Assembly: GCA_947085045.1 (NCBI GenBank)
Contig: CAMTUU010000001.1
Span: 124,001-188,000, forward strand
Reading direction: 5' to 3'
Length of the DNA stretch: 64,000 nucleotides
Source: Pseudolysinimonas_A sp947085045
Lineage (GTDB): Bacteria > Actinomycetota > Actinomycetes > Actinomycetales > Microbacteriaceae
Under the pieces are notes generated by a model, which was not told the origin of the DNA, searched no databases, and saw only the letters and a list, made by a program, of their open reading frames with translations. The position numbers were made by a program, and so were the translations under genes. Positions 1-8,794 of this stretch are shown one piece after another. The stretch's first letter is position 1. Each line of letters starts with the position of its first letter.

Positions 1-1
1 A

Positions 2-1318
2 CTCATGCTGCTGGCGCACGACGCGGTGCCGGCGTCGCTCGCGATCATCGACGCGCCCGACATCGACTCGGTCGCCGCCGACAACCGTGCCCTCGCCACC
101 CAGCTGCTGGCCGCCGCGGACCTCTGGGTGTTCGTGACGACCGCCAACCGCTACGCCGACGCCGTGCCGTGGAAGCTGCTCGACGGCGCCGCCGCCCGGT
201 CGATCACCGTCGCCGTCATCCTCAACCGGGTGCCGGCGGATGCCGTCGACGACGTGCTGCCCGACCTGCGGGCGATGCTCGCCGCCCGCGACCTCGCCGA
301 CGCACCGGTGTTCGTGATCGAGGAGCAGCCGCTCGACGACCTCGGGATGCTGCCGCCCGCCGCGGTCGCCGCCCCGCGCGACTGGCTCACCGCGATCGCC
401 GGCGACCGGGCCGAACGCACCCGCATCGCCGCCCGCACCCTCGGCGGCGCGATCGAGGACCTCGACCGCCGGGTCGGCGAGATCGCCGAAGCGCGGCAGG
501 CGCAGCTCGACTGGATCTCGGGCGTCGACGCGATGGCGGCCGCCGACTACCAGGACGCCGTGGATGCCGTCGACGAGGCCACCCGCGACGGCGCCCTGCT
601 GCGCGGCGAGGTGCTCGCCCGCTGGCAGGACTTCGTCGGCACGACCGACTTCTTCCGCAAGATCGAGTCGTGGGTGTCGCGCACCCGCGACAGCGTCGCC
701 GCGTGGATCCAAGGCAAGCCGAGCCCCGTCGTCGACGTCGAGACGCAGATCGAGACCGGGCTGCATGCCGTCATCGTCGACGAGGGCGGCCGTGCCGCGG
801 CCGCGACGTGGGCCGGGCTGCAGCGCAGCGCCGCGGGACGCACGGTCGCCGAACGGCATCCCGAACTCGCCCGCCAGAGCGAGCAGTTCAGCGACGCCGC
901 CGGCGCGGCGATCCGCGACTGGCAGGGCGCGTTGCTGCAACTCGTGCGCGACAACGCCGGCAACAAGCGCATCAAGGCCCGGGTGCTCTCCGCCGGGCTC
1001 AACGTGATCACGGTCGCGCTGATGATCGTCGTGTTCGCCTCCACGGGCGGACTCACCGGCGGCGAGCTGCTCATCGCGGGCGGGTCGGCGGTGCTCGGCC
1101 AGAAGCTGCTCGAGACGGTGTTCGGAGAGGATGCCGTGCGCCGCCTCGCCGGCGAAGCCCGCCGCGATCTGCAGCAGCGGGTGCAGACGCTGTTCGACAC
1201 CGAGCGCGCGCGGGTGACGACGGCGCTCGAGACGTTGCGCTTCGGCTCCTCCCCCGAGTCGCTGCGCCGGGAATCGGCGACGCTGCTCGACGACGTGCGC
1301 GCGGCGGCCGGATCGTGA
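2..1318 (+). CDS. Dynamin/Era-like GTPase, 5'-truncated by window edge
   Basis: The reading frame is open from the first base, so the true start and the P-loop lie upstream of the window. What remains has a G3-like IIDAPDIDSV followed by a G4-like ILNRVP, an order typical of YfjP/dynamin-family GTPases. Behind the G domain come a long charged helical region and, near the C-terminus, a hydrophobic glycine-rich stretch (around visible residues 330-370) suggesting membrane association. The stop TGA overlaps the GTG start of the next GTPase by 4 nt, so the two are translationally coupled, as in other bacterial dynamin-like pairs that act as hetero-oligomers. A role in membrane remodelling or envelope stability is inferred from family and context only. 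Confidence 0.8.
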   Translation, partial: LMLLAHDAVPASLAIIDAPDIDSVAADNRALATQLLAAADLWVFVTTANRYADAVPWKLLDGAAARSITVAVILNRVPADAVDDVLPDLRAMLAARDLADAPVFVIEEQPLDDLGMLPPAAVAAPRDWLTAIAGDRAERTRIAARTLGGAIEDLDRRVGEIAEARQAQLDWISGVDAMAAADYQDAVDAVDEATRDGALLRGEVLARWQDFVGTTDFFRKIESWVSRTRDSVAAWIQGKPSPVVDVETQIETGLHAVIVDEGGRAAAATWAGLQRSAAGRTVAERHPELARQSEQFSDAAGAAIRDWQGALLQLVRDNAGNKRIKARVLSAGLNVITVALMIVVFASTGGLTGGELLIAGGSAVLGQKLLETVFGEDAVRRLAGEARRDLQQRVQTLFDTERARVTTALETLRFGSSPESLRRESATLLDDVRAAAGS

Positions 1319-2910
1319 GCCTCGACGACCGCCTCGCCGCCCTGCGCACCCTGCGCTCCGCGGGCGGCGACACCGTGCCCGCGGCGCTCGGAACGACGAT
1401 GGATGCCTTGCTCGAGCGGGCCGGACGACGCCGCGAACTCTCCCCCGGGTCGACGGTCGTCGGGATGTTCGGCGCGACCGGGTCGGGCAAGTCGAGCCTC
1501 GTCAACGCGCTCGTCGGCGACGACGTTGCCCGCACCCACGTGCGCCGCCCGACGACATCGGAGGCGCTCGCGGTCACCTGGGAGCCGGAGGGCGCCGCCG
1601 ACCTGCTCGACTGGCTCGAGGTGCGCGACCGCGTCGTGCGCGTCGACCCGCTCGATCCGCGAGCCCGGCAGCTGGTGCTGCTCGACCTCCCCGACTTCGA
1701 CTCGGTCGAAGCCGGCAACCGCGCCGTCGCGGAACGCCTCGCGGCCCAGGTCGACGCCCTGGTCTGGGTCGTCGATCCGCAGAAGTACGCCGACGAGGTG
1801 CTGCACGCGCAGTTCATCACCCCGCACGCCCGGCACGCCGAGGTCACCCTGATCGTGCTCAACCAGTCCGACCTACTCACCCCCGCCGACGTGCCACGGG
1901 TCGTGGCCTCGCTCACCGAGATCGTCGTGCGCGACGGCATCCCGAAGGCGACGGTGCTCGCGGTGAGCGCCCGCACGGGCGCCGGAATCGACGCCCTCCG
2001 CCGGGCCCTCGGCGACCTCGCCGCCGCACGCGGGGCGCGCGACGCCCGGCTGTCCGCCGACATCGCCGCCCTCGCCGACCGGCTCGAGTCCCCCGGTGAC
2101 GTGCGCCCGCCCGACACCCGCGCCCGCACGCGACTGGTCGACGAGATCGCCGTCGCCGCCGGAGCCGACGTGGTCGCCCGCGCCGTCGCCGGGTCCTACC
2201 GCAAGCGCTCGGCGCAGGCGACCGGCTGGCCGCTCGTCTCCTGGATCGCGCGACTGCGCGCCGACCCCCTCACCCGCCTCGGGCTCGGCCGGAAGCGCAC
2301 GGGTAAGGCGGGCCAGGACCCCGACCTTCACCGCACGAGCCTCCCGCCGGCGAACGCCGCCGCCCGGGCCCGGGTCTCGATCGCCGTCCGCGACTACGCC
2401 GACACCGCCGCCGCCGGACTCACCGAGACCTGGCGCAGCACCCTGCGCTCCTCGGCCGAGACCTCGATCGCGACCCTGCCCGACGCCCTCGACCTGGCCA
2501 TCGCCCGCACGCAGCTGCCCGACCGCGGGTCGTGGTGGTGGGTGCTGTTCGGGATCGTGCAGTGGGTCAGCATCCTCACCGGTCTCGTCGGGGCGGGGTG
2601 GCTTCTCGGGGCGGCGCTGCTGCCGCGGATCGGTCTACCCCCGTTCGAGATCCCCGTCGTCGAGGGGTGGGCCGTGCCGACGCTGCTCATCATCGCGGCC
2701 GTGCTCGCCGGCATCCTGCTCGGTCTTCTCGGCGGGGCGCTCGGCGCCGTCACCGCGGCGGCGCGACGTCGACGCACGCGGAAGCGGCTGGTGTCGTCGA
2801 TCGACGCGGTCGTCGAGTCGTCGGTGGTGGCCCCGATCGGCGCCGGGATCGAGCGCGCCCGCGCGTTCGCGGCAGCGCTGCAAGCAGCCCGACAGGCGAC
2901 GCGCGGGTGA
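1315..2910 (+). CDS. YfjP/Era-like GTPase with C-terminal membrane segments, partner of the upstream GTPase
   Basis: This 531-residue protein starts at a GTG that overlaps the preceding stop as GTGA. All core GTPase motifs are visible: P-loop GATGSGKSSLVNAL (about residues 51-64), G3 DLPDFDSV and G4 NQSD, then a G5-like AVSARTG. A basic helical linker follows (about 260-380). Two hydrophobic segments with WWWVLFGIVQW and a glycine-rich LLGGALGAV lie near residues 405-485, then a basic tail. The layout (soluble G domain, helical stalk, membrane paddle) resembles bacterial dynamin-like proteins. It is probably membrane bound and works with the product of the upstream gene. Substrate membrane and physiological role are unknown. 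Confidence 0.85.
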   Translation: MSLDDRLAALRTLRSAGGDTVPAALGTTMDALLERAGRRRELSPGSTVVGMFGATGSGKSSLVNALVGDDVARTHVRRPTTSEALAVTWEPEGAADLLDWLEVRDRVVRVDPLDPRARQLVLLDLPDFDSVEAGNRAVAERLAAQVDALVWVVDPQKYADEVLHAQFITPHARHAEVTLIVLNQSDLLTPADVPRVVASLTEIVVRDGIPKATVLAVSARTGAGIDALRRALGDLAAARGARDARLSADIAALADRLESPGDVRPPDTRARTRLVDEIAVAAGADVVARAVAGSYRKRSAQATGWPLVSWIARLRADPLTRLGLGRKRTGKAGQDPDLHRTSLPPANAAARARVSIAVRDYADTAAAGLTETWRSTLRSSAETSIATLPDALDLAIARTQLPDRGSWWWVLFGIVQWVSILTGLVGAGWLLGAALLPRIGLPPFEIPVVEGWAVPTLLIIAAVLAGILLGLLGGALGAVTAAARRRRTRKRLVSSIDAVVESSVVAPIGAGIERARAFAAALQAARQATRG

Positions 2911-3021
2911 ACGCTCGGCGGGAGTGCATCCCTTACACAGCCTGACCGTCTAGATTCAGATCATCTGGAGCGTTCCGCTCACCCGCCGGCTGAGAAGTCG
3001 TACCCGACGACCCGAGGCCGC

Positions 3022-4104
3022 ATGTCTCTCGCCGCCACTCCTGGCATTCGCTCCACCGCCCCGCGCACCGGTTCACCGAGCGGGTTCGCTCCACTGCTGA
3101 ACCGCGTGAAAGATGCCGGGCTCCTCCGTCGCTCGCAGGTGTTCTACATCTCGCTGCTCACGACCCTCGTGCTCGCCCTCGGCGGCGCGATCGCCGGCTT
3201 CGTGCTGCTCGGCGACTCGTGGTTCCAGTTGCTCATCGCGGCCGCGCTCGGCGTGATCTTCACGCAGTTCGCGTTCCTCGGGCACGAGGCATCCCACCGC
3301 CAGGTGTTCACGTCGGGCAAGGCCAACGACCGCCTGGGCCGCGCGCTCGCCTCGGGCGTCGTCGGGCTCTCGTACTCGTGGTGGATGAACAAGCACACCC
3401 GCCACCACGGCAACCCGAACGTCGTCGGCAAGGACCCCGATCTCGACATCGACACGGTTTCGTTCGTCGACGCCGACGCCCGCACGGCCCGCGGGATGCG
3501 CGCCCTCATCACCCGCCACCAGGGGAAGCTGTTCTTCCCGCTGCTCGCGTTCGAGGGCATCAACCTGCACGTGAAGTCCTTCATCCACGCGTTCGGCAAG
3601 GGCAAGGTCGACAACCGCACGATGGAGATCATCCTGCTCGTGACGCGCATGGCGGTCGTGCTCATCCCGATCTTCCTCGTGCTCCCGCTCGGCATGGCGT
3701 TCGCCTTCGTCGGCGTGCAGCTCGTCGTCTTCGGTGCCTACATGGGGCTGTCGTTCGCGCCGAACCACATCGGCATGACGATGTTCTCGCTCGACGCGAA
3801 GCCCGACTTCCTGCGCAAGCAGATCCTCTCGTCGCGCAACATCAGGGGAGGCTGGGCCATGACGATCCTCATGGGCGGACTCAACTTCCAGATCGAGCAC
3901 CACCTGTTCCCGAGCATGGCGCGCCCGCACCTCTTCGCCGCCCGCCGCCTGGTGAAGGAGGCGAGCCTCCGCGAAGGAATCGTCTACACCGAGACGACGC
4001 TCGTCGAGGCCTACCGCGTCGTCATCCGGTATATGAAGACCGTCGGGCGCAGCGCCCCGCGCGTGTTCGAGTGCCCCATCATCCTGCAGTACGGACGGCT
4101 CTGA
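3022..4104 (+). CDS. Membrane fatty acid desaturase
   Basis: The 360-residue protein carries the three histidine clusters of acyl-lipid desaturases: HEASH (about residue 90), HTRHH (about 126-130) and QIEHH (about 291-295), the last in the FQIEHHLFPSM context. These ligate a di-iron centre that introduces a cis double bond into membrane acyl chains. Four or more hydrophobic segments flank the boxes. The N-terminal 30 residues are Ser/Pro/Gly-rich and poorly conserved-looking. A TAGATT at 2951-2956 could be the -10 of a promoter with a leader of about 60 nt. No thioredoxin or ferredoxin partner gene is adjacent. Membrane fluidity adjustment is the family role; the position of the double bond cannot be told from sequence. 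Confidence 0.9.
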   Translation: MSLAATPGIRSTAPRTGSPSGFAPLLNRVKDAGLLRRSQVFYISLLTTLVLALGGAIAGFVLLGDSWFQLLIAAALGVIFTQFAFLGHEASHRQVFTSGKANDRLGRALASGVVGLSYSWWMNKHTRHHGNPNVVGKDPDLDIDTVSFVDADARTARGMRALITRHQGKLFFPLLAFEGINLHVKSFIHAFGKGKVDNRTMEIILLVTRMAVVLIPIFLVLPLGMAFAFVGVQLVVFGAYMGLSFAPNHIGMTMFSLDAKPDFLRKQILSSRNIRGGWAMTILMGGLNFQIEHHLFPSMARPHLFAARRLVKEASLREGIVYTETTLVEAYRVVIRYMKTVGRSAPRVFECPIILQYGRL

Positions 4105-4316
4105 GCCCGCCCCTCGGGCGACCACCGTCCGGCGCATGGGGGTCTCGTTCTCAACCAGGACCTGGATGACGACGAGACCTCCGTCGCCGGATCCACGATG
4201 TTCGGGCAAGCTGTTCGCCAGTTCGACCACCCGCTTCTCGAAGGCGGGCCGATCGACGGCGTCTTCGCGGCGTCCCAGGTCTCGAGGGACAGCGGGCGGA
4301 TGACGTGCTCGGCCAT
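4105..4316 (-). pseudogene. Gene vestige, N-terminus resembling a GNAT acetyltransferase
   Basis: Read on the minus strand from an ATG at 4316, the peptide begins MAEHVIRPLSLETWDA, which looks like the opening of GNAT-type acetyltransferases (xIRPLTxETWDA). After about 16 residues the frame becomes low-complexity, while the next frame offers FEKRVVELANSLPEHRG and then GLVVIQVLVENE, which looks protein-like but is not part of that family as far as I can tell. The simplest reading is a remnant left by a deletion plus frameshift, between the desaturase and the MMPL gene. The identity of the second segment is unknown. Confidence 0.3.
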
Positions 4317-4348
4317 GCCGACCGTCTACCTGAGACCCGGGACGGCGA

Positions 4349-6892
4349 CTAGGGCTTCGTCGCGGGAACCGGCGCCGAAGCGGACCCACCGCCGCGGCGC
4401 GAACCGCTCGGCACCGTGTGCACGCCGGGGCGCAACGTCGGACGCTCGAGTGAAGCGCCCTCGACGTCGACATCGGGAAGGATGCGGTCGAGCCACGTCG
4501 GCAACCACCAGGCCGAGCGGCCGAGCAGGTGCATCAGGGCCGGCATCAGCAGCAGTCGCACGATGAAGGCGTCGAAGAGCACGCCCACCGCCATGCCGAA
4601 GCCGAGCGGCCGGATCATCGCGAGCTCGCTGAAGACGAAGCCGCCGAAAACGGCGATCATGATGATCGCGGCGGCGATGACCACAGCACGGGCCTCGCGC
4701 ACGCCGACCACGACGGCGGTGCGGGCGTTCGCTCCGTGCACGAAGGCTTCGCGCATCCCGGAGGCGATGAAGAGCTGATAGTCCATCGCGAGCCCGAAGA
4801 GCACGCCGACCAGGATGACCGGGGCGAAGTTCAGCACCGGGCCGGGGTCGTGTACGCCGAAGACGGCGCCCAGCCAGCCCCACTGATAGATCGCGGTGAC
4901 CGCACCGAGCGCGGCGAAGAACGACAGCAGGAAACCGCCGGTCGCGATGAGCGGCACCAGCAGCGAACGGAACACCAGGATCATGATCAGGATCGACAGT
5001 CCGATCACGACCGCGAGGTAGTTCGGCAGGGCGGCGGCAAGAGCAGCGGAGATGTCGATGTTGCCGCTCGCCTGGCCGGCGACGCCGAGCACGATCCCGC
5101 CGTTGTCTGCGGAGTCGATCGGCGACAGGTCACGCAGGTCGGCGACCAGTTGCTCCGTGCTGACCGAGGACGGGCCGTCGCGCGGGATCACTTGGAACGC
5201 GAGCAGCCGCCCGTCGTCGGCGACCCCGACCGGGGCGACCGCGGCGACGTCGCGCTGCGCCATCAGTACGTCTTCGATCTCCACCTGCAGGCGCAGGACG
5301 GCGAGGTCGTCGCCCGCGTCGACGGCGGTACCGGGTTCGGCGGTGACCACGAGCGTGCCGTTGCGCCCGGCCCCGAACTCCTCGGCGATGATCGTGTACG
5401 TCCGGTACTGGGTGGATTCGACGGCCTCGCTCGACCCGTCGGGCAGGCCGAGGCGCAGCGACAGCGCGGGGATCGCGGCGACGAGCAGGATGCCGATCGC
5501 GACGACGGCCGAGACGATGGCGCGCCAGGTGGGCATCGCCTTCGGGGCCGCGACGGCGTGCTCGGCGCGACCGATCTTGGCGCGGGTGCGCGCGGACAGC
5601 ACGCGCATCCCCACCAGACCGAGCAGTGCAGGGGTGAGGGTGACCGCGACGAGCACCGCGATCAGCACGCAGACGGCGCCGACGGTCCCCATGACACCGA
5701 GGAACGGGATGCCGGTGACGTTCAGCGCGAGCAGGGCGATGAACACGGTCGAGCCCGCGAACACGACCGCGTTGCCCGCGGTGCCATTGGCGAGCGGGAT
5801 GGAGTCGCGGAGCGAGACCCCGCTCCGCAGCTGCCGCCGGTGCCGGTTGATGATGAACAGCGCGTAGTCGATGCCGACCGCCAGTCCGAGCATCACGCCG
5901 AGCACCGGGGTGACCGAGGCCATCTCGATGACGCCCGAGAACGCGAGCGAGCCGGCGACGCCGACACCCACGCCGACGATCGACGACAGCAGCGGCAGCA
6001 CGGCGGGCAGCAGCGCCCCGAACACGATCACCAGCACGACCGCCGCGATGAGCACGCCGACGACTTCGCCGACGCCGAGCAGTCCGTCGAGGGAGTCGGT
6101 GAGCTCCGACGAGAAGTCGACTTCCACCCCGGGGATGTCGGCATCCGCGAGTTCGGTCGAGACCGCGGTGCGGTCGAGCGGGTCGAGGTCGAAGAGGGTC
6201 GAGTCGAAGACCACGGCACCCATGGCGGTCGAGCCGTCGGCAGACACGGTGACGATGCCACTGGCGTTGTCGAGCAACGCCGTCGCGAGGTCGAGCTGCT
6301 CCTGCTGGGCGGCGAGTTCGGCGAGCCCGTCGGTGATGGTCTGCTGCTGAGCGTCGAGCTGCGCCTGCTGCGCGTCGAACTGGGGCGCGAGGGCATCCGC
6401 CATCCCGGCCGCCTCCGCCTGCGCCCGGGCGGCGTCGAGCTGCGCCTGCCCGGCGTCGAGCTGAGCCTGCCCGCCGTTGAGCTGGGCGCGGCCGGCATCC
6501 AGCTGGGCCCGGCCGTCGACGAGCTGCTGCTCCTGCTCGGCCTGTTGCGCGGTGGTCGCGAACGGGTCGACGACGTCGGCGACGCGGTCAAGACCTGAGA
6601 CGTCGTCGAGCGCGTCGGCGATCGCGGCCTTCTGCTCATCGGTGAAGGCGGAGCCGTCCTCGGTCTGGAAGACGACCGTGCCCACGGCACCGCCGACGCC
6701 GTCGAGCTCTTCGTTCAGCCGATCGGTGACGGCTTGCGTCGGGGTGTTCGGGATGCTGAAGCCGCTGGCCAGCGCACCGCCGCTCAGCAGGTAGCCGCCG
6801 CCGGCTGCGGCGAGCGCGAGCACCCAGCCGATGATGACGAGCCAGGGGCGACGGGCGGAGAACGAGCCGAGCCGGGCGAGCAGACGAGCCAC
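4349..6892 (-). CDS. MMPL/RND-family exporter
   Basis: This 847-residue protein starts at a GTG preceded 6 nt upstream by GAAAGG. It has the duplicated RND fold of actinobacterial MMPL proteins: TM1 at about 16-36, a large extracytoplasmic loop, a 5-TM bundle with GIDYALFIINRHRR, a second loop, and a second bundle with the matching GLAMDYQLFI. The first loop carries a Gln/Ala-rich heptad tract (about residues 110-225, repeated QLDAGxAQL units), predicted as a long coiled coil. The C-terminal 40 residues are Pro/Ser/Ala rich. The gene is divergent from a TetR regulator across a 159-bp region with an operator-like palindrome, so it is probably a repressor-controlled drug or lipid exporter. The substrate is unknown. 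Confidence 0.9.
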   Translation of the reverse strand: MARLLARLGSFSARRPWLVIIGWVLALAAAGGGYLLSGGALASGFSIPNTPTQAVTDRLNEELDGVGGAVGTVVFQTEDGSAFTDEQKAAIADALDDVSGLDRVADVVDPFATTAQQAEQEQQLVDGRAQLDAGRAQLNGGQAQLDAGQAQLDAARAQAEAAGMADALAPQFDAQQAQLDAQQQTITDGLAELAAQQEQLDLATALLDNASGIVTVSADGSTAMGAVVFDSTLFDLDPLDRTAVSTELADADIPGVEVDFSSELTDSLDGLLGVGEVVGVLIAAVVLVIVFGALLPAVLPLLSSIVGVGVGVAGSLAFSGVIEMASVTPVLGVMLGLAVGIDYALFIINRHRRQLRSGVSLRDSIPLANGTAGNAVVFAGSTVFIALLALNVTGIPFLGVMGTVGAVCVLIAVLVAVTLTPALLGLVGMRVLSARTRAKIGRAEHAVAAPKAMPTWRAIVSAVVAIGILLVAAIPALSLRLGLPDGSSEAVESTQYRTYTIIAEEFGAGRNGTLVVTAEPGTAVDAGDDLAVLRLQVEIEDVLMAQRDVAAVAPVGVADDGRLLAFQVIPRDGPSSVSTEQLVADLRDLSPIDSADNGGIVLGVAGQASGNIDISAALAAALPNYLAVVIGLSILIMILVFRSLLVPLIATGGFLLSFFAALGAVTAIYQWGWLGAVFGVHDPGPVLNFAPVILVGVLFGLAMDYQLFIASGMREAFVHGANARTAVVVGVREARAVVIAAAIIMIAVFGGFVFSELAMIRPLGFGMAVGVLFDAFIVRLLLMPALMHLLGRSAWWLPTWLDRILPDVDVEGASLERPTLRPGVHTVPSGSRRGGGSASAPVPATKP

Positions 6893-6956
6893 GGGAAGCC
6901 TTTCGAACGAAAGAAGGAGGATGCGGTGCGCACGTCGTCGGGCTGGATCGACAGTA

Positions 6957-6990
6957 TCCGACACTTGTTGGAAATCGGACGATTGTCGGA
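6957..6990. promoter_or_regulatory. Putative TetR operator between mmpL and tetR
   Basis: The arms TCCGACA (6957-6963) and TGTCGGA (6984-6990) form a perfect 7-bp inverted repeat. Inside it is a second, imperfect palindrome around CCGACACTTGTTGG (6958-6971). Overlapping inverted repeats in the shared intergenic region are usual for TetR regulators that repress both themselves and a divergent exporter. The binding assignment is inference. Confidence 0.5.
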
Positions 6991-7051
6991 GAACTCGCAG
7001 CAAACTGCTCGGGAACGGACGTGACGTGGCCTCGACTGCCAGACTCGGAGC

Positions 7052-7615
7052 GTGGATCCCCGGATTGCCCGAACGCGACGCAGCCTTCAGGAGGCGCTGT
7101 TCGAGCTCGCCCGGGAACGCGAACTCGACGAGATCTCGGTCGCCGACATCGCCGAACGCGCCGGGGTCAACCGCAGCAGCTTCTACCAGCACTACTCCGA
7201 CAAGGACACGCTGCTGGCCGATGCGATCGACGCCGTCGTCGAAGAGGCGGGTGCCGAGATCCCGCTGCAGAGCGAGATCTCCCCCGAGCCGCCCGCGATC
7301 CTCATCGAATACCTCCGACACGTCGAGGAGAACGCCGCGGTGTACTCGCGCGTCTTCGGCGAGCACGGCTCCCCGATCGCCCTCGCCCGACTGAGCGAGC
7401 GCGTGCAGACCATCGTCATCGACGCGGTCGCCACCTCGCACGCCGACACGTTCCACGACATCCCGCCGGACGTGCTCGCCGCCGGTCTCTCGGGCTCGGT
7501 GCTCGGCGTGCTCGGGGTCTGGCTCGAACGCGACCCGCGTCCCCCTGTCGAGACCGCGGTGGACTGGCTGTGGAAGGTGCTGCTCGGACCCCAGGCGTTC
7601 GAGCGCGAACGCTAA
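7052..7615 (+). CDS. TetR-family transcriptional regulator of the MMPL exporter
   Basis: The 187-residue protein begins at GTG (MDPRIARTRRSL). Residues 8-55 form the TetR helix-turn-helix: TRRSLQEALFELARE, then EISVADIAERAGVNRSSFYQHYSDKD. The C-terminal ligand-binding domain is all-helical. It lies divergent from the MMPL exporter with an operator-like palindrome between them, so it most likely represses that gene and itself, with induction by a transported compound. Its stop codon overlaps the 3' end of the convergent PHP-domain gene by 4 nt. Confidence 0.88.
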   Translation: MDPRIARTRRSLQEALFELARERELDEISVADIAERAGVNRSSFYQHYSDKDTLLADAIDAVVEEAGAEIPLQSEISPEPPAILIEYLRHVEENAAVYSRVFGEHGSPIALARLSERVQTIVIDAVATSHADTFHDIPPDVLAAGLSGSVLGVLGVWLERDPRPPVETAVDWLWKVLLGPQAFERER

Positions 7616-8604
7616 CGGGCTCGGTTGGTCCATTCCAGGAGGTCGGCGAGCGGCCAGGTGGTGACGATCCGCTCGGCCGGAACCCCCATCCGCTCGGCCC
7701 GCTCCGCGCCGTAGTCGAGCAGCGAGAGCTGCCCGGGCGCGTGGGCGTCGGAGTCGATCGAGAACAGGCATCCCGCGTCGAGGGCGACCTGGATGAGCTC
7801 GTCGGGCGGATCCTGCCGCTCGGGGCGCGAGTTGATCTCGACGGCGACGCGTCGCTCGGCGCATTCCGCGAACACGGCCGCGGCGTCGAACGTCGAACCG
7901 GGCCGGGTGCCGCGGGATCCCTCGACCAGCCGGCCGGTCACATGCCCGAGCACGTCGGTGTGCGGGTTGCGGATGGCGCCCAGCATCCGCTCCGTCATCT
8001 CGCGCGGGTCGGACTTCAGTTTCGAGTGCACGCTCGCCACCACGACGTCGAGTCGGCCGAGCATCTCGTCGGTCTGGTCGAGCGTGCCGTCGTCGTTGAT
8101 GTCGACCTCGATGCCTGTCAGCAGCGTGAAGCCGTCGTCGTGGAATCCCTCGACGATGTCGAGCTGCTCGGTCAGCCGCTCGACCGAGAGGCCGCGCGCG
8201 ATGGTGAGTCGCGGCGAATGGTCGGTGAGCGCGAGGTACTCGTGACCGAGCCGCAGCGCGGCCGCGACCATCGCATCGATCGGGGTCTGTCCGTCGCTCC
8301 ACTCGGAGTGGGAGTGCAGGTCGCCGCGCAGCTTCGCGCGCAGTTCCGACGGATTGGGTCCGTTGTCGGCACGGAGTCGCGCGAGGTAGTCGGGCACCTC
8401 GCCGGCGAGCGCCTGCTGGACGACTTTGAACGTCGAGTCGCCGATGCCCGGGACGGCCTTCAGCCGGATCGCATCATTCAGGATGGCGGGGTCGAGGTCG
8501 GCGATCGCGGCCCCGGCCGTGCGGAACGCCTTCGACTTGTACCGCGACGACCGCTCCCGCTCGAGCAGGTAGGCGATCTCGGTGAGTGCGTCGAGAGGAT
8601 CCAC
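7612..8604 (-). CDS. PHP-domain phosphoesterase with PolX-type helix-hairpin-helix N-terminus
   Basis: The 330-residue protein has an N-terminal helical region (about 1-90) containing KAVPGIGDSTFKVVQ, a helix-hairpin-helix like that of family X DNA polymerases. A complete PHP domain follows, with the metal-binding motifs DLHSHSEWSDG, ALTDHS, GIEVDI, ASVHS, HVTGR and SIDSDAH. Bacterial PolX has the order HhH-polymerase-PHP; here the nucleotidyltransferase palm is absent and the two outer modules are joined. It is therefore a candidate 3'-end-processing phosphoesterase or exonuclease, or a histidinol-phosphatase-like enzyme. The start is GTG. Convergent with the TetR gene. Confidence 0.85.
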   Translation of the reverse strand: MDPLDALTEIAYLLERERSSRYKSKAFRTAGAAIADLDPAILNDAIRLKAVPGIGDSTFKVVQQALAGEVPDYLARLRADNGPNPSELRAKLRGDLHSHSEWSDGQTPIDAMVAAALRLGHEYLALTDHSPRLTIARGLSVERLTEQLDIVEGFHDDGFTLLTGIEVDINDDGTLDQTDEMLGRLDVVVASVHSKLKSDPREMTERMLGAIRNPHTDVLGHVTGRLVEGSRGTRPGSTFDAAAVFAECAERRVAVEINSRPERQDPPDELIQVALDAGCLFSIDSDAHAPGQLSLLDYGAERAERMGVPAERIVTTWPLADLLEWTNRAR

Positions 8605-8666
8605 GCGATCCAGCTAAGCGCCTGCCCGTCGGCCGCGGCCAGCCGCATTCGTAGACTGGGTGCCGC

Positions 8667-8747
8667 GCGGGAGTGGTGGAATGGTAGACACGCAGGATTT
8701 AGGTTCCTGTGTCGCAAGGCGTGTGGGTTCGAGTCCCACCTTCCGCA
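8667..8747 (+). tRNA. tRNA-Leu, anticodon UAG
   Basis: The acceptor stem pairs GCGGGAG (8667-8673) with CTTCCGC (8740-8746), followed by discriminator A. The anticodon stem CAGGA/TCCTG encloses loop TTTAGGT with anticodon TAG at 8700-8702, reading CUA. A long variable arm (TGTCGCAAGGCGT region) marks it as class II, and the T loop GTTCGAGTC is intact. CCA is not encoded. A TAGACT at 8652-8657 is a plausible -10 element. Confidence 0.95.
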
Positions 8748-8794
8748 CGACGATCCCACTCGACGGCGCGACGCTCGGAGAGGTGCTCACCCCG

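Noticed and set aside
169..1314. Extension of the second GTPase upstream to 169 in the same frame
   Set aside because: This part is Arg/Pro-rich low-complexity translation of the other GTPase gene; the GTG at 1315 with GTGA overlap and a P-loop 50 residues later is the natural start.
4529..6598. Long plus-strand open frame opposite the MMPL gene
   Set aside because: It is an Asp/Arg/His-rich antisense shadow caused by high GC; the minus strand encodes a full MMPL protein.
6893..8302. Upstream extension of the MMPL frame across the TetR and PHP genes
   Set aside because: The extension is Arg-rich and opposes well-supported genes; the GTG at 6892 has a ribosome site and is followed by TM1.
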